A stretch of 64,000 nucleotides of DNA from Spirosoma rigui (GTDB lineage Bacteria > Bacteroidota > Bacteroidia > Cytophagales > Spirosomataceae). The position numbers and the translations under genes were made by a program. Positions 26,011-35,725 of the stretch are shown here, one piece after another. The notes beneath the pieces are model-generated. The model had not been told where the DNA came from, made no database searches, and was given only the letters and a program-made list of their open reading frames with translations. Numbering within the stretch: position 1 is the stretch's first letter; every line of letters starts with the position of its first letter. Location of the stretch: assembly GCF_002067135.1 (NCBI RefSeq), contig NZ_CP020105.1, positions 496,001-560,000 on the forward strand. The letters run 5' to 3'.

Positions 26011-26299
26011 TCGTTTTTTACGTTTAAGGGTACGTCAGCCATACCGTATGGCCGTTAAGCCAAACCTACTGACTACCAAAAACTTAGACAACGATACATC
26101 CACCCTATTTATTAACCGGACAAAAAATGGGTTAGCTGCCACAGGACATCTTCCTTTCGATCCTGTCAGCGATAAAAACCCGCGCTCGTACCCGTGTTCC
26201 GCGGCCAGTCTTTGCGTCGGCCGGCCTGACGGTAAGCCGGAACCGATAACGATTTTGTGTTTCCGGTCGTTTATTAAAGCGTACCATGTTTTATTGCCT

Positions 26300-27130
26300 G
26301 TGCACAATACGTATAAACGCCTTCTTCTCTTTCTCGTCATTTTTAGCAGTCGTGTGGCCACCGCGCAGATTGTTGAGCAACCTGACCCACTTCGCCCGTC
26401 AACACCCGACAGCACCGCTGCCGATTCAACCACCACCACTCCGGGCAGCACTCTACCTAAGCCAACCACTCCGCAGCGAATTGTTCGGTATCGACTAGCC
26501 GCTGACGGCACCGTAACGGCCGGTAATATTAACCGGACGTTACTCCAACTGGCGGGCTCCGTCGACTACGAGTTGAGTAATCTGTTCAAACTGTCGAGCA
26601 ACCCATCATTCGTGTACGGACGCCAGAGCGGTATCCTGGCTGAACGAGAATGGTTCGGTGATTTCAGGACGACGTACCGACCGGAGAAACGGTTGTATTA
26701 CCTCGGATTTGGCTCGTTTGAGCGGAGTAACCTGCGAAAGATTGACCGGCGCTGGACCGTGGCAGCTGGTGCAGGCTACAAGCTGTTGAACCGGAAGCGG
26801 GCGTACATATCCCTGACCAACGTACTGCTCAATGAATACACGGATTTCGTCGAACTCAACGACATCAACATCTACCGAAACTCAACGCGTCTATTTGGCG
26901 AGTACACGTTCGATAACGACCGCTGGACCGTTACGCATACGGCTTTTTACCAGCCAGCACTGGGTGTTCCTAATATTCGCTGGAACGCCAGCCTGAGCGT
27001 TCAGGTAAAATTAACGGCCGTAGTAAGCCTGCGTACCACCCTGGCCAATGCTTACGAAAGTGTTGTTGTACCCGGTCGGCAAAACAACGATCTGCGCTTT
27101 ACGGCCGGACTTGTTTACGAAAGAAAATAA
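26300..27130 (+). CDS. DUF481-like outer membrane beta-barrel protein
   Basis: A ~276-residue protein with a signal sequence (YKRLLLFLVIFSSRVATAQ), then a Pro/Thr/Ser-rich linker (~25-60), and from ~75 a series of alternating amphipathic strands (LAGSVDYELSNLFKLSSNPS, LYYLGFGSFERSNLRKIDRR, LFGEYTFDNDRWTVTHTAFY) ending in YERK. The aromatic, 10-12 residue strand repeats are as in DUF481 (YdiY-like) barrels. The frame is open far upstream to 25652 but that part is only the reverse side of other genes. The start is taken as GTG at 26300 (TTG at 26294 also possible), directly before the signal, as there is no ATG. It is likely an outer membrane protein of unknown transport role. Confidence 0.7.
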   Translation: MHNTYKRLLLFLVIFSSRVATAQIVEQPDPLRPSTPDSTAADSTTTTPGSTLPKPTTPQRIVRYRLAADGTVTAGNINRTLLQLAGSVDYELSNLFKLSSNPSFVYGRQSGILAEREWFGDFRTTYRPEKRLYYLGFGSFERSNLRKIDRRWTVAAGAGYKLLNRKRAYISLTNVLLNEYTDFVELNDINIYRNSTRLFGEYTFDNDRWTVTHTAFYQPALGVPNIRWNASLSVQVKLTAVVSLRTTLANAYESVVVPGRQNNDLRFTAGLVYERK

Positions 27131-27208
27131 CCGAAAAGGGAGAACGCAAGAAAGTGAATGGGTAAAGGCTTACACCCATTTACTTTCTTGCGTTCTCCCT
27201 TTTCGGTC
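27131..27208. terminator. 34-bp inverted repeat, bidirectional terminator
   Basis: Arms 27131-27164 and 27175-27208 are complementary over 34 bp with one G-U type mismatch and a 10-base loop. It starts at the base after the barrel gene's stop and ends 7 bases before the stop of the convergent LysM gene, so it fills nearly the whole gap. Confidence 0.85.
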
Positions 27209-27215
27209 TCCTCAA

Positions 27216-28055
27216 CTATTGCTTTTCCGGGAATGGAATAATAAGTTTCTCACCCCGGGTCGCGATGTCTTTGCTCTTCTTGTTGGCGCGCATGATCGCT
27301 TCTTTGCTAACGCCGTACTTCTGCGCCACCACCCGTAGTACATCGCCCGGACCCACGGTATGAACGGCCATCGCCTTCACGTTTAGCCGGGTGATACCCG
27401 CCTTTACGTCGCTCTCCGATACGCCGGGGTTAAGCTGTTTCAGGGTGCTGACCTTCATGTTGTAGCGATTGGCCACGCCATAGAACGTCTCGCCCTGCCC
27501 AACGGTGTAGGAACTCGATACGCCACCGGGTTTTATTTTTGGCTTGGTTGCCGCTACCTCTTCCTTTGGTTTTTCGGCTATCTTAGGCTTCTCCTCTTTC
27601 GGCTTTTCAACGGGTTTCTCGGCTACGGGTTTCGGGGCCGGTTTTTCGGCCTCGGCCGCAGCTTTGGCCGCAGCCCGTTCTTCAGGGCCGGGCTTGCCCG
27701 CCGTTGTTTCCCGGTTAGCGTCGGCAACGTCTTCGGCTTTAGCATCGGCAACGGGCGCATCGGCGGGGGGCGTCGCCTGCGACAGATCGACCGGGGCGGG
27801 CTGCGACGATGTGTCTACTTCCTCCGGCGACATCAGCATTTCGGGATCGTTCTGGGCCAGGGGTTGCTGCGACACCGTATCGAGCGGCATGCTGGTCAGT
27901 TCGTCGGAACCATTGGTATCGTCGGTAATATACTCGTAGCCAACGTAGAGCAGAGCCGCGATAAGGCCCACCAATACGACGAGCGTAAGCGCGGGCAAAC
28001 TCGAACTTCCACTTGGACGGGGGTTCGATGGCGTCGTTTGATTCTCGGTTTCCAT
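27216..28055 (-). CDS. LysM domain protein with single membrane anchor
   Basis: A 279-residue protein. It begins with a polar N-terminus, then one membrane segment (LPALTLVVLVGLIAALLYVG, ~20-40), so the rest is probably periplasmic. A long Ala/Pro/Glu/Lys-rich linker (~60-170, repeats of EKPxEKPKEEKPK) spans the periplasm. Two LysM domains end the protein: SSYTVGQGETFYGVANRYNM (~182) and AVHTVGPGDVLRVVAQKYGV (~230). LysM binds peptidoglycan N-acetylglucosamine, so a cell-wall tether or a scaffold is likely. No enzymatic domain. It ends at the convergent 34-bp hairpin. Confidence 0.9.
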   Translation of the reverse strand: METENQTTPSNPRPSGSSSLPALTLVVLVGLIAALLYVGYEYITDDTNGSDELTSMPLDTVSQQPLAQNDPEMLMSPEEVDTSSQPAPVDLSQATPPADAPVADAKAEDVADANRETTAGKPGPEERAAAKAAAEAEKPAPKPVAEKPVEKPKEEKPKIAEKPKEEVAATKPKIKPGGVSSSYTVGQGETFYGVANRYNMKVSTLKQLNPGVSESDVKAGITRLNVKAMAVHTVGPGDVLRVVAQKYGVSKEAIMRANKKSKDIATRGEKLIIPFPEKQ

Positions 28056-28144
28056 TGAATTAATAACTGATGTAAACGGGTACTGAAAAAGGCAACGGAC
28101 TAAGCGGTGTTAAAGCTGTTGTTGGTTCGGGCAGAGAGGAATCT

Positions 28145-28633
28145 TCACTTGGCCGATTCGAGTAGGGTACGGCTCATATCGGCCACTTTTTCCTTCAGCT
28201 CCTCTTTGAAAAGACTCAGCTGGTGGGCCACTATCTCATCAAACGTACCAACGATCTGAGCGGCCAGGATACCTGCATTGCGGGCACCGTTGAGCGCCAT
28301 GGTCGCCACCGGAACGCCGGCGGGCATTTGCAAAATCGACAGAACCGAATCCCAGCCGTCAATGGAATTACTTGATTTGACAGGAACCCCGACGACAGGG
28401 AGCGTCGTCAGAGAGGCTACCATCCCCGGCAGGTGAGCCGCCCCGCCCGCGCCGGCAATGATGACCCGAAGTCCACGACTGCGCGCCGATTTGGCATAGT
28501 CGACCATTTTCTCCGGCGTGCGGTGCGCCGAAACAATATCTATTTCCCACGCTACACCCAGCGTGGTCAAAACGTCGGCGGCCTCCTGCATAATTACGCG
28601 ATCAGAGAGGCTACCCATAATAATACCTACCAT
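28145..28633 (-). CDS. purE: N5-carboxyaminoimidazole ribonucleotide mutase
   Basis: A 162-residue purine enzyme converting N5-CAIR to CAIR. Class I PurE motifs are present: GIIMGSLSDRVIMQEAADVL at the start, with SLSD binding the ribotide, the SAHRTPEKMVDYAKSA His (catalytic), and IIAGAGGAAHLPGMVASLTT with the GGAAHLPG loop. SSNSIDGWDSVLSILQMPAG (~96) closes the site. The ATG at 28633 gives the usual N-terminus; the frame is open up to 28681. No purK is beside it. Its nearest purine gene here is purM, ~5 kb away. Confidence 0.95.
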   Translation of the reverse strand: MVGIIMGSLSDRVIMQEAADVLTTLGVAWEIDIVSAHRTPEKMVDYAKSARSRGLRVIIAGAGGAAHLPGMVASLTTLPVVGVPVKSSNSIDGWDSVLSILQMPAGVPVATMALNGARNAGILAAQIVGTFDEIVAHQLSLFKEELKEKVADMSRTLLESAK

Positions 28634-28681
28634 GCGGTCTATTCCAATTGACTGTCTGCGAAATAACGCAGATTGAGGCAC

Positions 28682-28985
28682 AGTTGGGCTACCCGGCGGC
28701 TAATTTTTATCGACCTGAGCGGTATTATTATCGAGCGCGAACCTGCTTGCTCCTGTTTGTTTACCCCCGCGGCATATGCGATGTCCGTCCGGGACGTAGA
28801 TACCGTTTAGGCAGGTATACCACCCATCTACCCGAAACGGATGTAGTGACTTTTCGCGCCGACGTTGTGAGCGCCAACACGTTAAAAACGCTTTAAAACC
28901 AGCGTGTATCGCAACGACACCGGCTTTTTTGTCGTATGTTACTGGTGTAGTCGTAACCGGATCGGCTGAGTTTCAATCTATACGT
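28682..28985. other. Divergent gap between purE and the protease genes
   Basis: About 350 bases from the purE start to the protease start, with no supported gene. I see no TTG/TAnnTTTG pair of correct spacing. The promoters of purE and of the tandem proteases must lie here. Confidence 0.4.
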
Positions 28986-31900
28986 ATGCAAAACCCTTTA
29001 CGGTTCAAAGCAGGCTGGTTACGGACCACGCTCCTGATAGCAATAACGGCCGCATCCGTAACGGCGCAGCCCCTGCCCCAGTATAGCACCCAGCAACGGG
29101 CCCGTCAGCTCGAACTGCAAACGACTCTGGCAACTCTGCAGGCCCAGAACTACCAGCAGGCCCTTTCTGTAGCCAACCGGCTGGGCCGTCCCATTAGTCA
29201 GCGTCGACCCGATGGAACGGTCGAGGTCCTGCAGGGCATCAGCGAGCGGGGCGAGTTGCTCTACGACGCCACCTACAGCGTTACCCGGGCCGCGCAAACG
29301 ACACGCACAACCGCCCTGTACGCGGGTGGTAGTCTGGGCGTATCGCTGTCGGGCAGTACACTCACGAACAAACTGGGCATCTGGGATGGCGGCAAAGTAC
29401 GGGCCACCCACGTCGAGTTCCGGAATGGTACGTCGGGAAGCCGCGTCACGCAGGTTGATAACCCGGATACGCTCGACGCTCACGCATCCCACGTAGCGGG
29501 TATCATGATAGCTGGTGGAGTCAATCCCCAGGTCAGGGGCATGGCCTTTGCGGCTAACCTGCGGGCCTATGATTTCAGTAATGATGTATCGGAGATGAGC
29601 ACGGCCGCGGGCAACCTGCTCGTATCGAATCACTCCTACGGAACGCTGGCGGGCTGGGTTTATGACGACACCCGGACAACAGCTACCAAATGGGAATGGT
29701 GGGGCGACACTACGCTCAGCAAAACGGAAGACTACAAATTTGGTGTATATAACAGTACGGCCCGCTCCTGGGACCAGATTGCCCAGAATGCTCCTTATTA
29801 CCTGATGGTCAAATCGGCCGGCAACGACCATGGCCCAACCGGACCGGGCGACGGTCAGCCCCACTTCCTAGGAAACGGCCGTACTACCAGTACGGCTACC
29901 CGTTCCAGACAGGATGGTTACGACCAGATTACTACGTCCTCAACGGCCAAAAACATTCTGACCGTGGGTGCCATCAGTACCCTGAATCTGGGGTACAATC
30001 AGGCGGCTGATGTGAACCTGGGTAATTTCAGCAGCTGGGGCCCTACCGACGATGGCCGTATCAAGCCCGATATCGTCGGCGTCGGGGTCAGCGTACTCTC
30101 TTCCAGTTCAACGACCGACAGTTCGTATGTTACCTACAGCGGCACATCCATGTCGTCGCCCAACGTAGCCGGAACGGTACTGCTCTTGCAGGAGTTCTTC
30201 GCGCAGCGTAACAACGGCCGCTTTTTGCGGGCCTCAACGCTTAAAGGGCTGGTCCTGCACACGGCCGACGAAGCGGGCAGCACGCCCGGCCCGGATTACC
30301 GTTTTGGCTGGGGACTGCTCAACGCCGAACGCGCGGGTCAGGCGATCCTGAACACCAATCAAAATTACCTGGTCGACGAGCGGACGCTGGAGCAGGCCGG
30401 AACCTATTCGTTGTCAGTCGTCGCATCGGGGCGCGGGCCGTTGGTTGCCACCCTCTCGTGGTCTGACCCGGCCGGCGTGGCAACAACCTCGTTGAATGAC
30501 CGGACACCCCGGCTCGTCAACGACCTCGACATTCGCATCAACGACGGCACGTCGACCGTTCAACCCTGGGTGCTCGACCCGGCCAATCCCGCTAATCCGG
30601 CTACGCGGGGCGACAACATCCGGGACAATGTCGAGCAGGTACTGATTGCCAATGCCATTCCGGGAAAAGCATACACCATTACCGTTTCGCACAAGGGTAC
30701 TTTGACCGGAGCCAAGCAGGACTACGCCCTGCTCGTAAGCGGTATTGGCGGCAGCGCCTACTGCGTATCGAAGGCTACCTCCAACGCCGATACGCGCATA
30801 AGCCGGGTGCGGTTTGGGAACATTGACCAGGCGGGGACCGATAGCTGCACGACCTACACGGATTTTTCGACCGTCAGTACGGCCATTCAGCCGGGTCAGT
30901 CACTCCCGCTTACGGTGGTACTCGGCACTTGTGGCGCTGTCCGGAATACGGTTGTGAAAGCATTCATCGACTGGAACCAGAACGGCCGTTTCGACGACGA
31001 ATCCGAAACCGTTGGGACCTCCGCCGTTCTGGACAATACAGGGCAGTTTTCAACGACGGTGACGGTTCCGACAACGGTACAGAACGGCCAGATCATCCGG
31101 CTTCGCATCGTAGCGACCGAAACGGATAACCCGGCTGCCGTTCAGGCGTGCGGAACGTATGGAAAGGGTGAAACGCAGGATTACGTACTGAACGTAGTAC
31201 AGACTGTCAACGACGTGGGGGCCATATCGCTGGTTTCGCCACAAACAACGTTGTGTGGCCAGACCAATACCGACCTTATCATTGCCGTTCGGGTTCGTAA
31301 TTTCGGCTCCGCAGATCAGCGTAACGTTCCAATCAATGTAACCGTGACCGACGGGAACGGGTCGACGGTGGGGACAGTAGTAGGGACGGTACCCCGCCTT
31401 GCTCCCTTTCAGGAAAGCCTGTTTACGGTAACAACACCATCCGGCATCACGCTGCTACCCGGTCAGACGTACCGGTTCACCATCGCGACGGCACTGCCCA
31501 GCGACCTGAACCCGGCCAATAATATTGTTGTAGAAACCCGCACCGTTGCGGCCGCACCGACCGGCAGTTTGTTTTCGGCTACCCGCTGCGGCAGCGATTC
31601 TGCCCTGGCGTTGCGAAACAGCGGGGGCGGCACCGCATTCTGGTACGATGCACTCACAGGTGGCAACCTGCTTGCTGCCGGAAATCAGGTCACCCTTAAA
31701 ACACTGCCAGCCAACGGACAACTATACGCCGTTAGTAATGACTTCAGGGGTACGATTGGACCAGCCGACAAACGCGCTTTCGGCGGTGGCTCCTACGCAG
31801 GTAACTTCGGCCCGGCACCCCTGGTATCAACAACAGTCCCGTTACTCATTGAGCGGGCCCGGCTTTACATCGCGTCAGCGGGAAAACTCACCTTCACCGT

Positions 31901-33023
31901 CCGCAAGTTTGACGAGACAGCTGTTTCGAGTGTTACGCTGGATGTTTCGCCCACCCGCAACCAGAGCCTGACAGCCGTCAACAGCAGCGGTCAGCTGAAC
32001 GACGATCCCGACGATCAGGGAGCGTTGTACGCGCTAAACCTGTCCATTCCAACGCCAGGTGATTACAAAATCACCATCGACTACGCCGATGGGGCAGCCA
32101 TCTTCCGAAGTAACGTCGGGGTTAATGGCTTCCCTTACCAGATCAACACGCAGGCTGGTGATCCCGTCATGACCATCAAAGGGTCGCTGTTCAATACGTC
32201 CGATACGCTGAAAACCGCCTGGTATTACTTCTACGGCCTAACCGTTCGATCGCTCGATTGCCCGGCGCTCGTGCGGACACCCGTTTCGCCGGTTGTTGGG
32301 ACGTCGGCCGGCGCCACCATCACCGCCAGCGGATCGACGACCATCTGCCAAGGTAGTACCCTGACCTTGCAGGCCAATACCGGCTCCGGCTTATCGTACC
32401 AATGGTACCGCAATAACCAGCCGATCTCGGGGGCCGTGAGCAGTACGCTCCAAGCCAGTACGACGGGTAGCTACGCCGTTCAGGTAGCCAACAGTTGTCC
32501 GGCAGTACGCTCGGCAACGGTCACCGTGTCGGTGCTGTCGGCGCAGGTGCCGGTTATCACAACCACAGGCTTCACCCTCACATCCAATGTCATTGGCAAC
32601 ACCCAATGGCTGCTCAATGGCATACCCATCCCCGGCGCTACTGCTCCCAGCTATTCGGTTATTCAGTCGGGGCGTTATGCCGTCAAGGGCAGTGTCAACG
32701 GATGTGGCGAGGCTATTTCGGCCGACGTGGTGCTGGCCATTCTGGCTACTGAACCCGATCCGCAGGAGGACGAGGTTTCTGTTTACCCAAATCCCGCCAC
32801 CCGGCAGGTTACGGTATCAGTCGTTTCATCCGTCTTTTACGCATCGACAGTTCAGTTGACCGACGCCCGGGGTGCCTTGATCCGCACGGCTACCCTGGAG
32901 CGGGATGGCAGAGCAAGGTCGGCCGTTCTGCCCCTTGCCGACTTGCCGGGTGGTACGTTTTTTGTAACAATTCGGGATGACCAGACCCAGCAGGTCCGGG
33001 TCAAACGCATTTACAAACCGTAA
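28986..33023 (+). CDS. Large subtilisin-like (S8) protease with T9SS C-terminal domain
   Basis: A 1345-residue secreted protease with signal TTLLIAITAASVTAQ. The S8 catalytic triad is complete: Asp134 in GIWDGGKVRATHVEF, His166 in AHASHVAGIM, Ser388 in GTSMSSPNVAGT, plus the oxyanion Asn in SAGNDHG (~280). After the protease and a P-domain-like beta region (to ~590) come a GEVED-type domain (~610-735; FIDWNQNGRFDDESE, YGKGETQDYVLNV), a CARDB-like domain (~745-850), Ig-like repeats (~855-915 and ~1110-1185), and the T9SS sorting domain (VYPNPATRQVTVSV to the end, ~1262-1345). It is a tandem paralogue of the next gene, 88 bp away. The start at 28986 gives the signal peptide. Confidence 0.92.
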   Translation: MQNPLRFKAGWLRTTLLIAITAASVTAQPLPQYSTQQRARQLELQTTLATLQAQNYQQALSVANRLGRPISQRRPDGTVEVLQGISERGELLYDATYSVTRAAQTTRTTALYAGGSLGVSLSGSTLTNKLGIWDGGKVRATHVEFRNGTSGSRVTQVDNPDTLDAHASHVAGIMIAGGVNPQVRGMAFAANLRAYDFSNDVSEMSTAAGNLLVSNHSYGTLAGWVYDDTRTTATKWEWWGDTTLSKTEDYKFGVYNSTARSWDQIAQNAPYYLMVKSAGNDHGPTGPGDGQPHFLGNGRTTSTATRSRQDGYDQITTSSTAKNILTVGAISTLNLGYNQAADVNLGNFSSWGPTDDGRIKPDIVGVGVSVLSSSSTTDSSYVTYSGTSMSSPNVAGTVLLLQEFFAQRNNGRFLRASTLKGLVLHTADEAGSTPGPDYRFGWGLLNAERAGQAILNTNQNYLVDERTLEQAGTYSLSVVASGRGPLVATLSWSDPAGVATTSLNDRTPRLVNDLDIRINDGTSTVQPWVLDPANPANPATRGDNIRDNVEQVLIANAIPGKAYTITVSHKGTLTGAKQDYALLVSGIGGSAYCVSKATSNADTRISRVRFGNIDQAGTDSCTTYTDFSTVSTAIQPGQSLPLTVVLGTCGAVRNTVVKAFIDWNQNGRFDDESETVGTSAVLDNTGQFSTTVTVPTTVQNGQIIRLRIVATETDNPAAVQACGTYGKGETQDYVLNVVQTVNDVGAISLVSPQTTLCGQTNTDLIIAVRVRNFGSADQRNVPINVTVTDGNGSTVGTVVGTVPRLAPFQESLFTVTTPSGITLLPGQTYRFTIATALPSDLNPANNIVVETRTVAAAPTGSLFSATRCGSDSALALRNSGGGTAFWYDALTGGNLLAAGNQVTLKTLPANGQLYAVSNDFRGTIGPADKRAFGGGSYAGNFGPAPLVSTTVPLLIERARLYIASAGKLTFTVRKFDETAVSSVTLDVSPTRNQSLTAVNSSGQLNDDPDDQGALYALNLSIPTPGDYKITIDYADGAAIFRSNVGVNGFPYQINTQAGDPVMTIKGSLFNTSDTLKTAWYYFYGLTVRSLDCPALVRTPVSPVVGTSAGATITASGSTTICQGSTLTLQANTGSGLSYQWYRNNQPISGAVSSTLQASTTGSYAVQVANSCPAVRSATVTVSVLSAQVPVITTTGFTLTSNVIGNTQWLLNGIPIPGATAPSYSVIQSGRYAVKGSVNGCGEAISADVVLAILATEPDPQEDEVSVYPNPATRQVTVSVVSSVFYASTVQLTDARGALIRTATLERDGRARSAVLPLADLPGGTFFVTIRDDQTQQVRVKRIYKP

Positions 33024-33111
33024 CAACATAGCCTGCCCGGCTCTCCTCTTGCGACATAAACCAGCCTCTCAGCATCAGCCATACTACGCCAATCCACCGC
33101 TATATCGACTG

Positions 33112-35646
33112 ATGCTAGGGTTTGTTCTATGGATTTCAATCGGTACACATTCGCCAATCCGGGCCCAGACGGCAACCCGTGTCGGTCTGTCAGCCTGGGA
33201 AGATACACTCATCCGGCAGCACACCCGCCAGTACCAGCAGACGCACAGGCTCGCCCGTCGATACGGCTGGCCGCTCCGCAAAAACTATTCCAGCCAGCGA
33301 ATACTGTCGTTGCAGTCGGTCGATCCGTTTGGTCAGCCCGTGTATTATACACTGCACAACAGTGAAGCCGCGCAGGGCACGCGGACCGAATCGCTTTATT
33401 CGGGTGGGTCGCTGGGTGTCAATCTGTCGGGCAACGCATTAGTCATGACTAGTCGACTGGGCATGTGGGACGGGGGCGCCGTCAGGGCCGGCCATCAGGA
33501 GTTTGCCGGCAGGGGTAATGGGCGCGTCAACAACCGGGACGCGTCGGCGGTGAGCGCCCACGCTACGCATGTGGCCGGCACCCTCATTGCCCGGGGCGTA
33601 ATGCCCGATGCCAAAGGCATGGCCTATGATGCAACGCTACAGACCTGGGATTACACCAACGACATTGCTGAGTTAACGGTGGCGGCCCCGGGGCTGCTCG
33701 TATCCAACCACGCCTATGGGCCCGTCGTTGGCTGGGTCTACAACGCCAGCCGCCCCGGCACCGACCCGAACCTGAAATGGGAATGGTGGGGCAATACCGC
33801 CATAAGCCCCACCGAGGATTACCTGTTCGGCTTTTACACCGACAACGCCCGCGACCTAGATCAGGTGGCCTACAATAATCCGTTTTTCCTGATGGTCCGC
33901 TCGGCCGACAACAAGCGGAGCGAAACCGGCCCTCCGGCGGGAACGGCTTATTTCCTGAAAAATACAGATGTCACGAGTACGCTGCCTCGCAGTCGCAACG
34001 ACGCCTATGACGCGATCCCGGCCGAGGCCACGGCGAAAAACGTGCTGACGGTGGGGGCGGCCACCGCAACGTATGATAGTCAGCACAGCGTTCTGGAAAT
34101 CGAAACTACTCCGTTCAGTGGGTGGGGGCCAACCGATGATGGCCGTATCAAGCCTGACTTGCTGGGTATGGGGACCGACATTTTTTCGACTCTGTCAGGC
34201 AGTGATGACGAGTATGGGAGCAAAAGTGGTACGTCGATGGCAGCGGCCAACGTCTCGGGCTCTCTCTTCCTGCTGCAGGAGTTATACGCCCAAAAGCAGG
34301 CAAAGGCCGGTAACATCTCCGCCGTTGGGCGGTTTATGCGGGCGGCTACCCTGCGTGGTCTGACGCTGCACACGGCCTCGCGGACAAAGCCCGTGTCCGG
34401 TCCCGACTACCGCCAGGGCTGGGGCCTGATGAATACCGAAGCGGCTGCCCGGGTTATCCAGAACGCCGACCAGGCACATCTTATTCTGGAGCAGACATTA
34501 GCCAAGGGAGGAACGTTTGTACAGCGTATTGTTGCGCAGGGGAATGAACCGCTAGTTGTAACGCTCTGCTGGACTGACCCGGAAGGAGTCGCAACGCCGG
34601 TTGCTCCGGCTTCGGTCAACAGCCGCCTGCCTAAACTGGTCAATGACCTCGACCTTCGACTAACCGGCGACAATACGGTCGATCTGCCGTTTGTTCTTGA
34701 TCCCGCCCGACCGGATCAGCCTGCTGCCCGGGGCGACAACAGTCGGGATAATGTTGAGCAGATTTACATAGCCAATCCCGCTGCCGGGCACGTATATACT
34801 TTGTCAGTAGCTCACAAAGGGAAAATGACGTATCCGGGCCAGCCGTTTTCTCTTGTTATCAGCGGTCTGCGCCGGACCAACTGTACCCTTACGGCAACGA
34901 TAAGCCCATCGAACGATACAACGATCTGTGCGGGGGCAACGCTGGTGCTGAAGACCGGTAGCCGCCCCAATACCCGCTACGAATGGCTGCGGAATGGCGT
35001 TCTTATTCCCGCTGCGGATGCATCCACCTATACCGTCAGGCAGGCAGGCAGCTATTCCCTGCGGCTCACCGATGCAAGTGGCTGCTCGGTCTTATCCAGG
35101 CTTACTACGGTGCAAGTCAGTACCGTCGACAGCGTCGCCATTCAGCCCCTTGAAACGAACCTGCTGCTGTTACAGGGAGCAACCGTTACGCTAAGAGCCC
35201 CGGACAACGCGACGTATCGCTACCAGTGGTACCGCAACAACCTGCCCATCGACAATGCAACCCAGTCGCGGTTCGCCGTGTCGCAGGCTGGCGTGTACAA
35301 AGTCCGGGTGAGCCAGCAGCAGTGCGTCGGCTGGTCATCAGTACGATCCGTTCAAATGGCGGTGGTCACGGCGCTCTCCCCCGATCCGGTACCGTCGCTG
35401 ACGGTCTACCCAAACCCCGTTGAAAACATCCTCTACCTGCGGTACCGTAACCCCAACGTAAAGCAACTCCGGATCAGCCTACTCGACTTGCGCGGTGTCC
35501 GGCTTACCGACCCTGTCCGACTGCGGTCCGGCAACGGTCAGTTCGACGCGGAGATACCCGTCAGCACTGTACCGGCCGGTCTTTACTGGCTGCATCTGAG
35601 TGATGGCGAGCAGCGCCTACAGACCTACTCCATCCTGAAAAAATAA
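33112..35646 (+). CDS. Subtilisin-like (S8) protease with T9SS C-terminal domain
   Basis: An 844-residue paralogue of the protease before it. Signal LGFVLWISIGTHSPIRAQ. Triad: Asp120 in GMWDGGAVRAGHQEF, His150 in SAHATHVAGTLIA, Ser375 in KSGTSMAAANVSGSL. The usual AGN of the oxyanion region is ADN (RSADNKRS), and the common Pro after GTSMAA is Ala. Two Ig-like domains follow (TTICAGATLVLKTG, ~605; then ATYRYQWYRNNLPIDNAT, ~700), and the T9SS C-terminal domain (LTVYPNPVENILYLRY to the end). It lacks the GEVED and CARDB parts of its neighbour. It shares a transcription unit with it and ends in a hairpin overlapping its stop codon. Confidence 0.9.
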   Translation: MLGFVLWISIGTHSPIRAQTATRVGLSAWEDTLIRQHTRQYQQTHRLARRYGWPLRKNYSSQRILSLQSVDPFGQPVYYTLHNSEAAQGTRTESLYSGGSLGVNLSGNALVMTSRLGMWDGGAVRAGHQEFAGRGNGRVNNRDASAVSAHATHVAGTLIARGVMPDAKGMAYDATLQTWDYTNDIAELTVAAPGLLVSNHAYGPVVGWVYNASRPGTDPNLKWEWWGNTAISPTEDYLFGFYTDNARDLDQVAYNNPFFLMVRSADNKRSETGPPAGTAYFLKNTDVTSTLPRSRNDAYDAIPAEATAKNVLTVGAATATYDSQHSVLEIETTPFSGWGPTDDGRIKPDLLGMGTDIFSTLSGSDDEYGSKSGTSMAAANVSGSLFLLQELYAQKQAKAGNISAVGRFMRAATLRGLTLHTASRTKPVSGPDYRQGWGLMNTEAAARVIQNADQAHLILEQTLAKGGTFVQRIVAQGNEPLVVTLCWTDPEGVATPVAPASVNSRLPKLVNDLDLRLTGDNTVDLPFVLDPARPDQPAARGDNSRDNVEQIYIANPAAGHVYTLSVAHKGKMTYPGQPFSLVISGLRRTNCTLTATISPSNDTTICAGATLVLKTGSRPNTRYEWLRNGVLIPAADASTYTVRQAGSYSLRLTDASGCSVLSRLTTVQVSTVDSVAIQPLETNLLLLQGATVTLRAPDNATYRYQWYRNNLPIDNATQSRFAVSQAGVYKVRVSQQQCVGWSSVRSVQMAVVTALSPDPVPSLTVYPNPVENILYLRYRNPNVKQLRISLLDLRGVRLTDPVRLRSGNGQFDAEIPVSTVPAGLYWLHLSDGEQRLQTYSILKK

Positions 35647-35688
35647 AATCGGCTGGTTAACACGTGGATGTGTTAACCAGCCGATTTT
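35645..35688. terminator. 19-bp perfect hairpin between convergent proteases
   Basis: Arms 35645-35663 (AAAATCGGCTGGTTAACAC) and 35670-35688 pair perfectly with a six-base loop. The left arm starts within the TAA stop of the T9SS protease; the minus-strand S8 gene ends at 35726. Confidence 0.85.
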
Positions 35689-35725
35689 CTGGTCATGTAC
35701 CCGTACCGACTGGCGGCACCTGGTC

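Noticed and set aside
25652-26299. Long upstream part of the frame leading into the DUF481-like gene
   Set aside because: It is antisense to the frameshifted gene and DUF1059 and has no protein-like features. The real protein starts at its signal sequence.
26035-26511. Minus-strand open frame overlapping the DUF481-like start
   Set aside because: Reverse-strand shadow; the plus strand carries the signal peptide and Thr/Pro linker.
29019-29864. 281-codon minus-strand open frame inside the large S8 protease
   Set aside because: Antisense to a gene with an intact catalytic triad; no family feature of its own.
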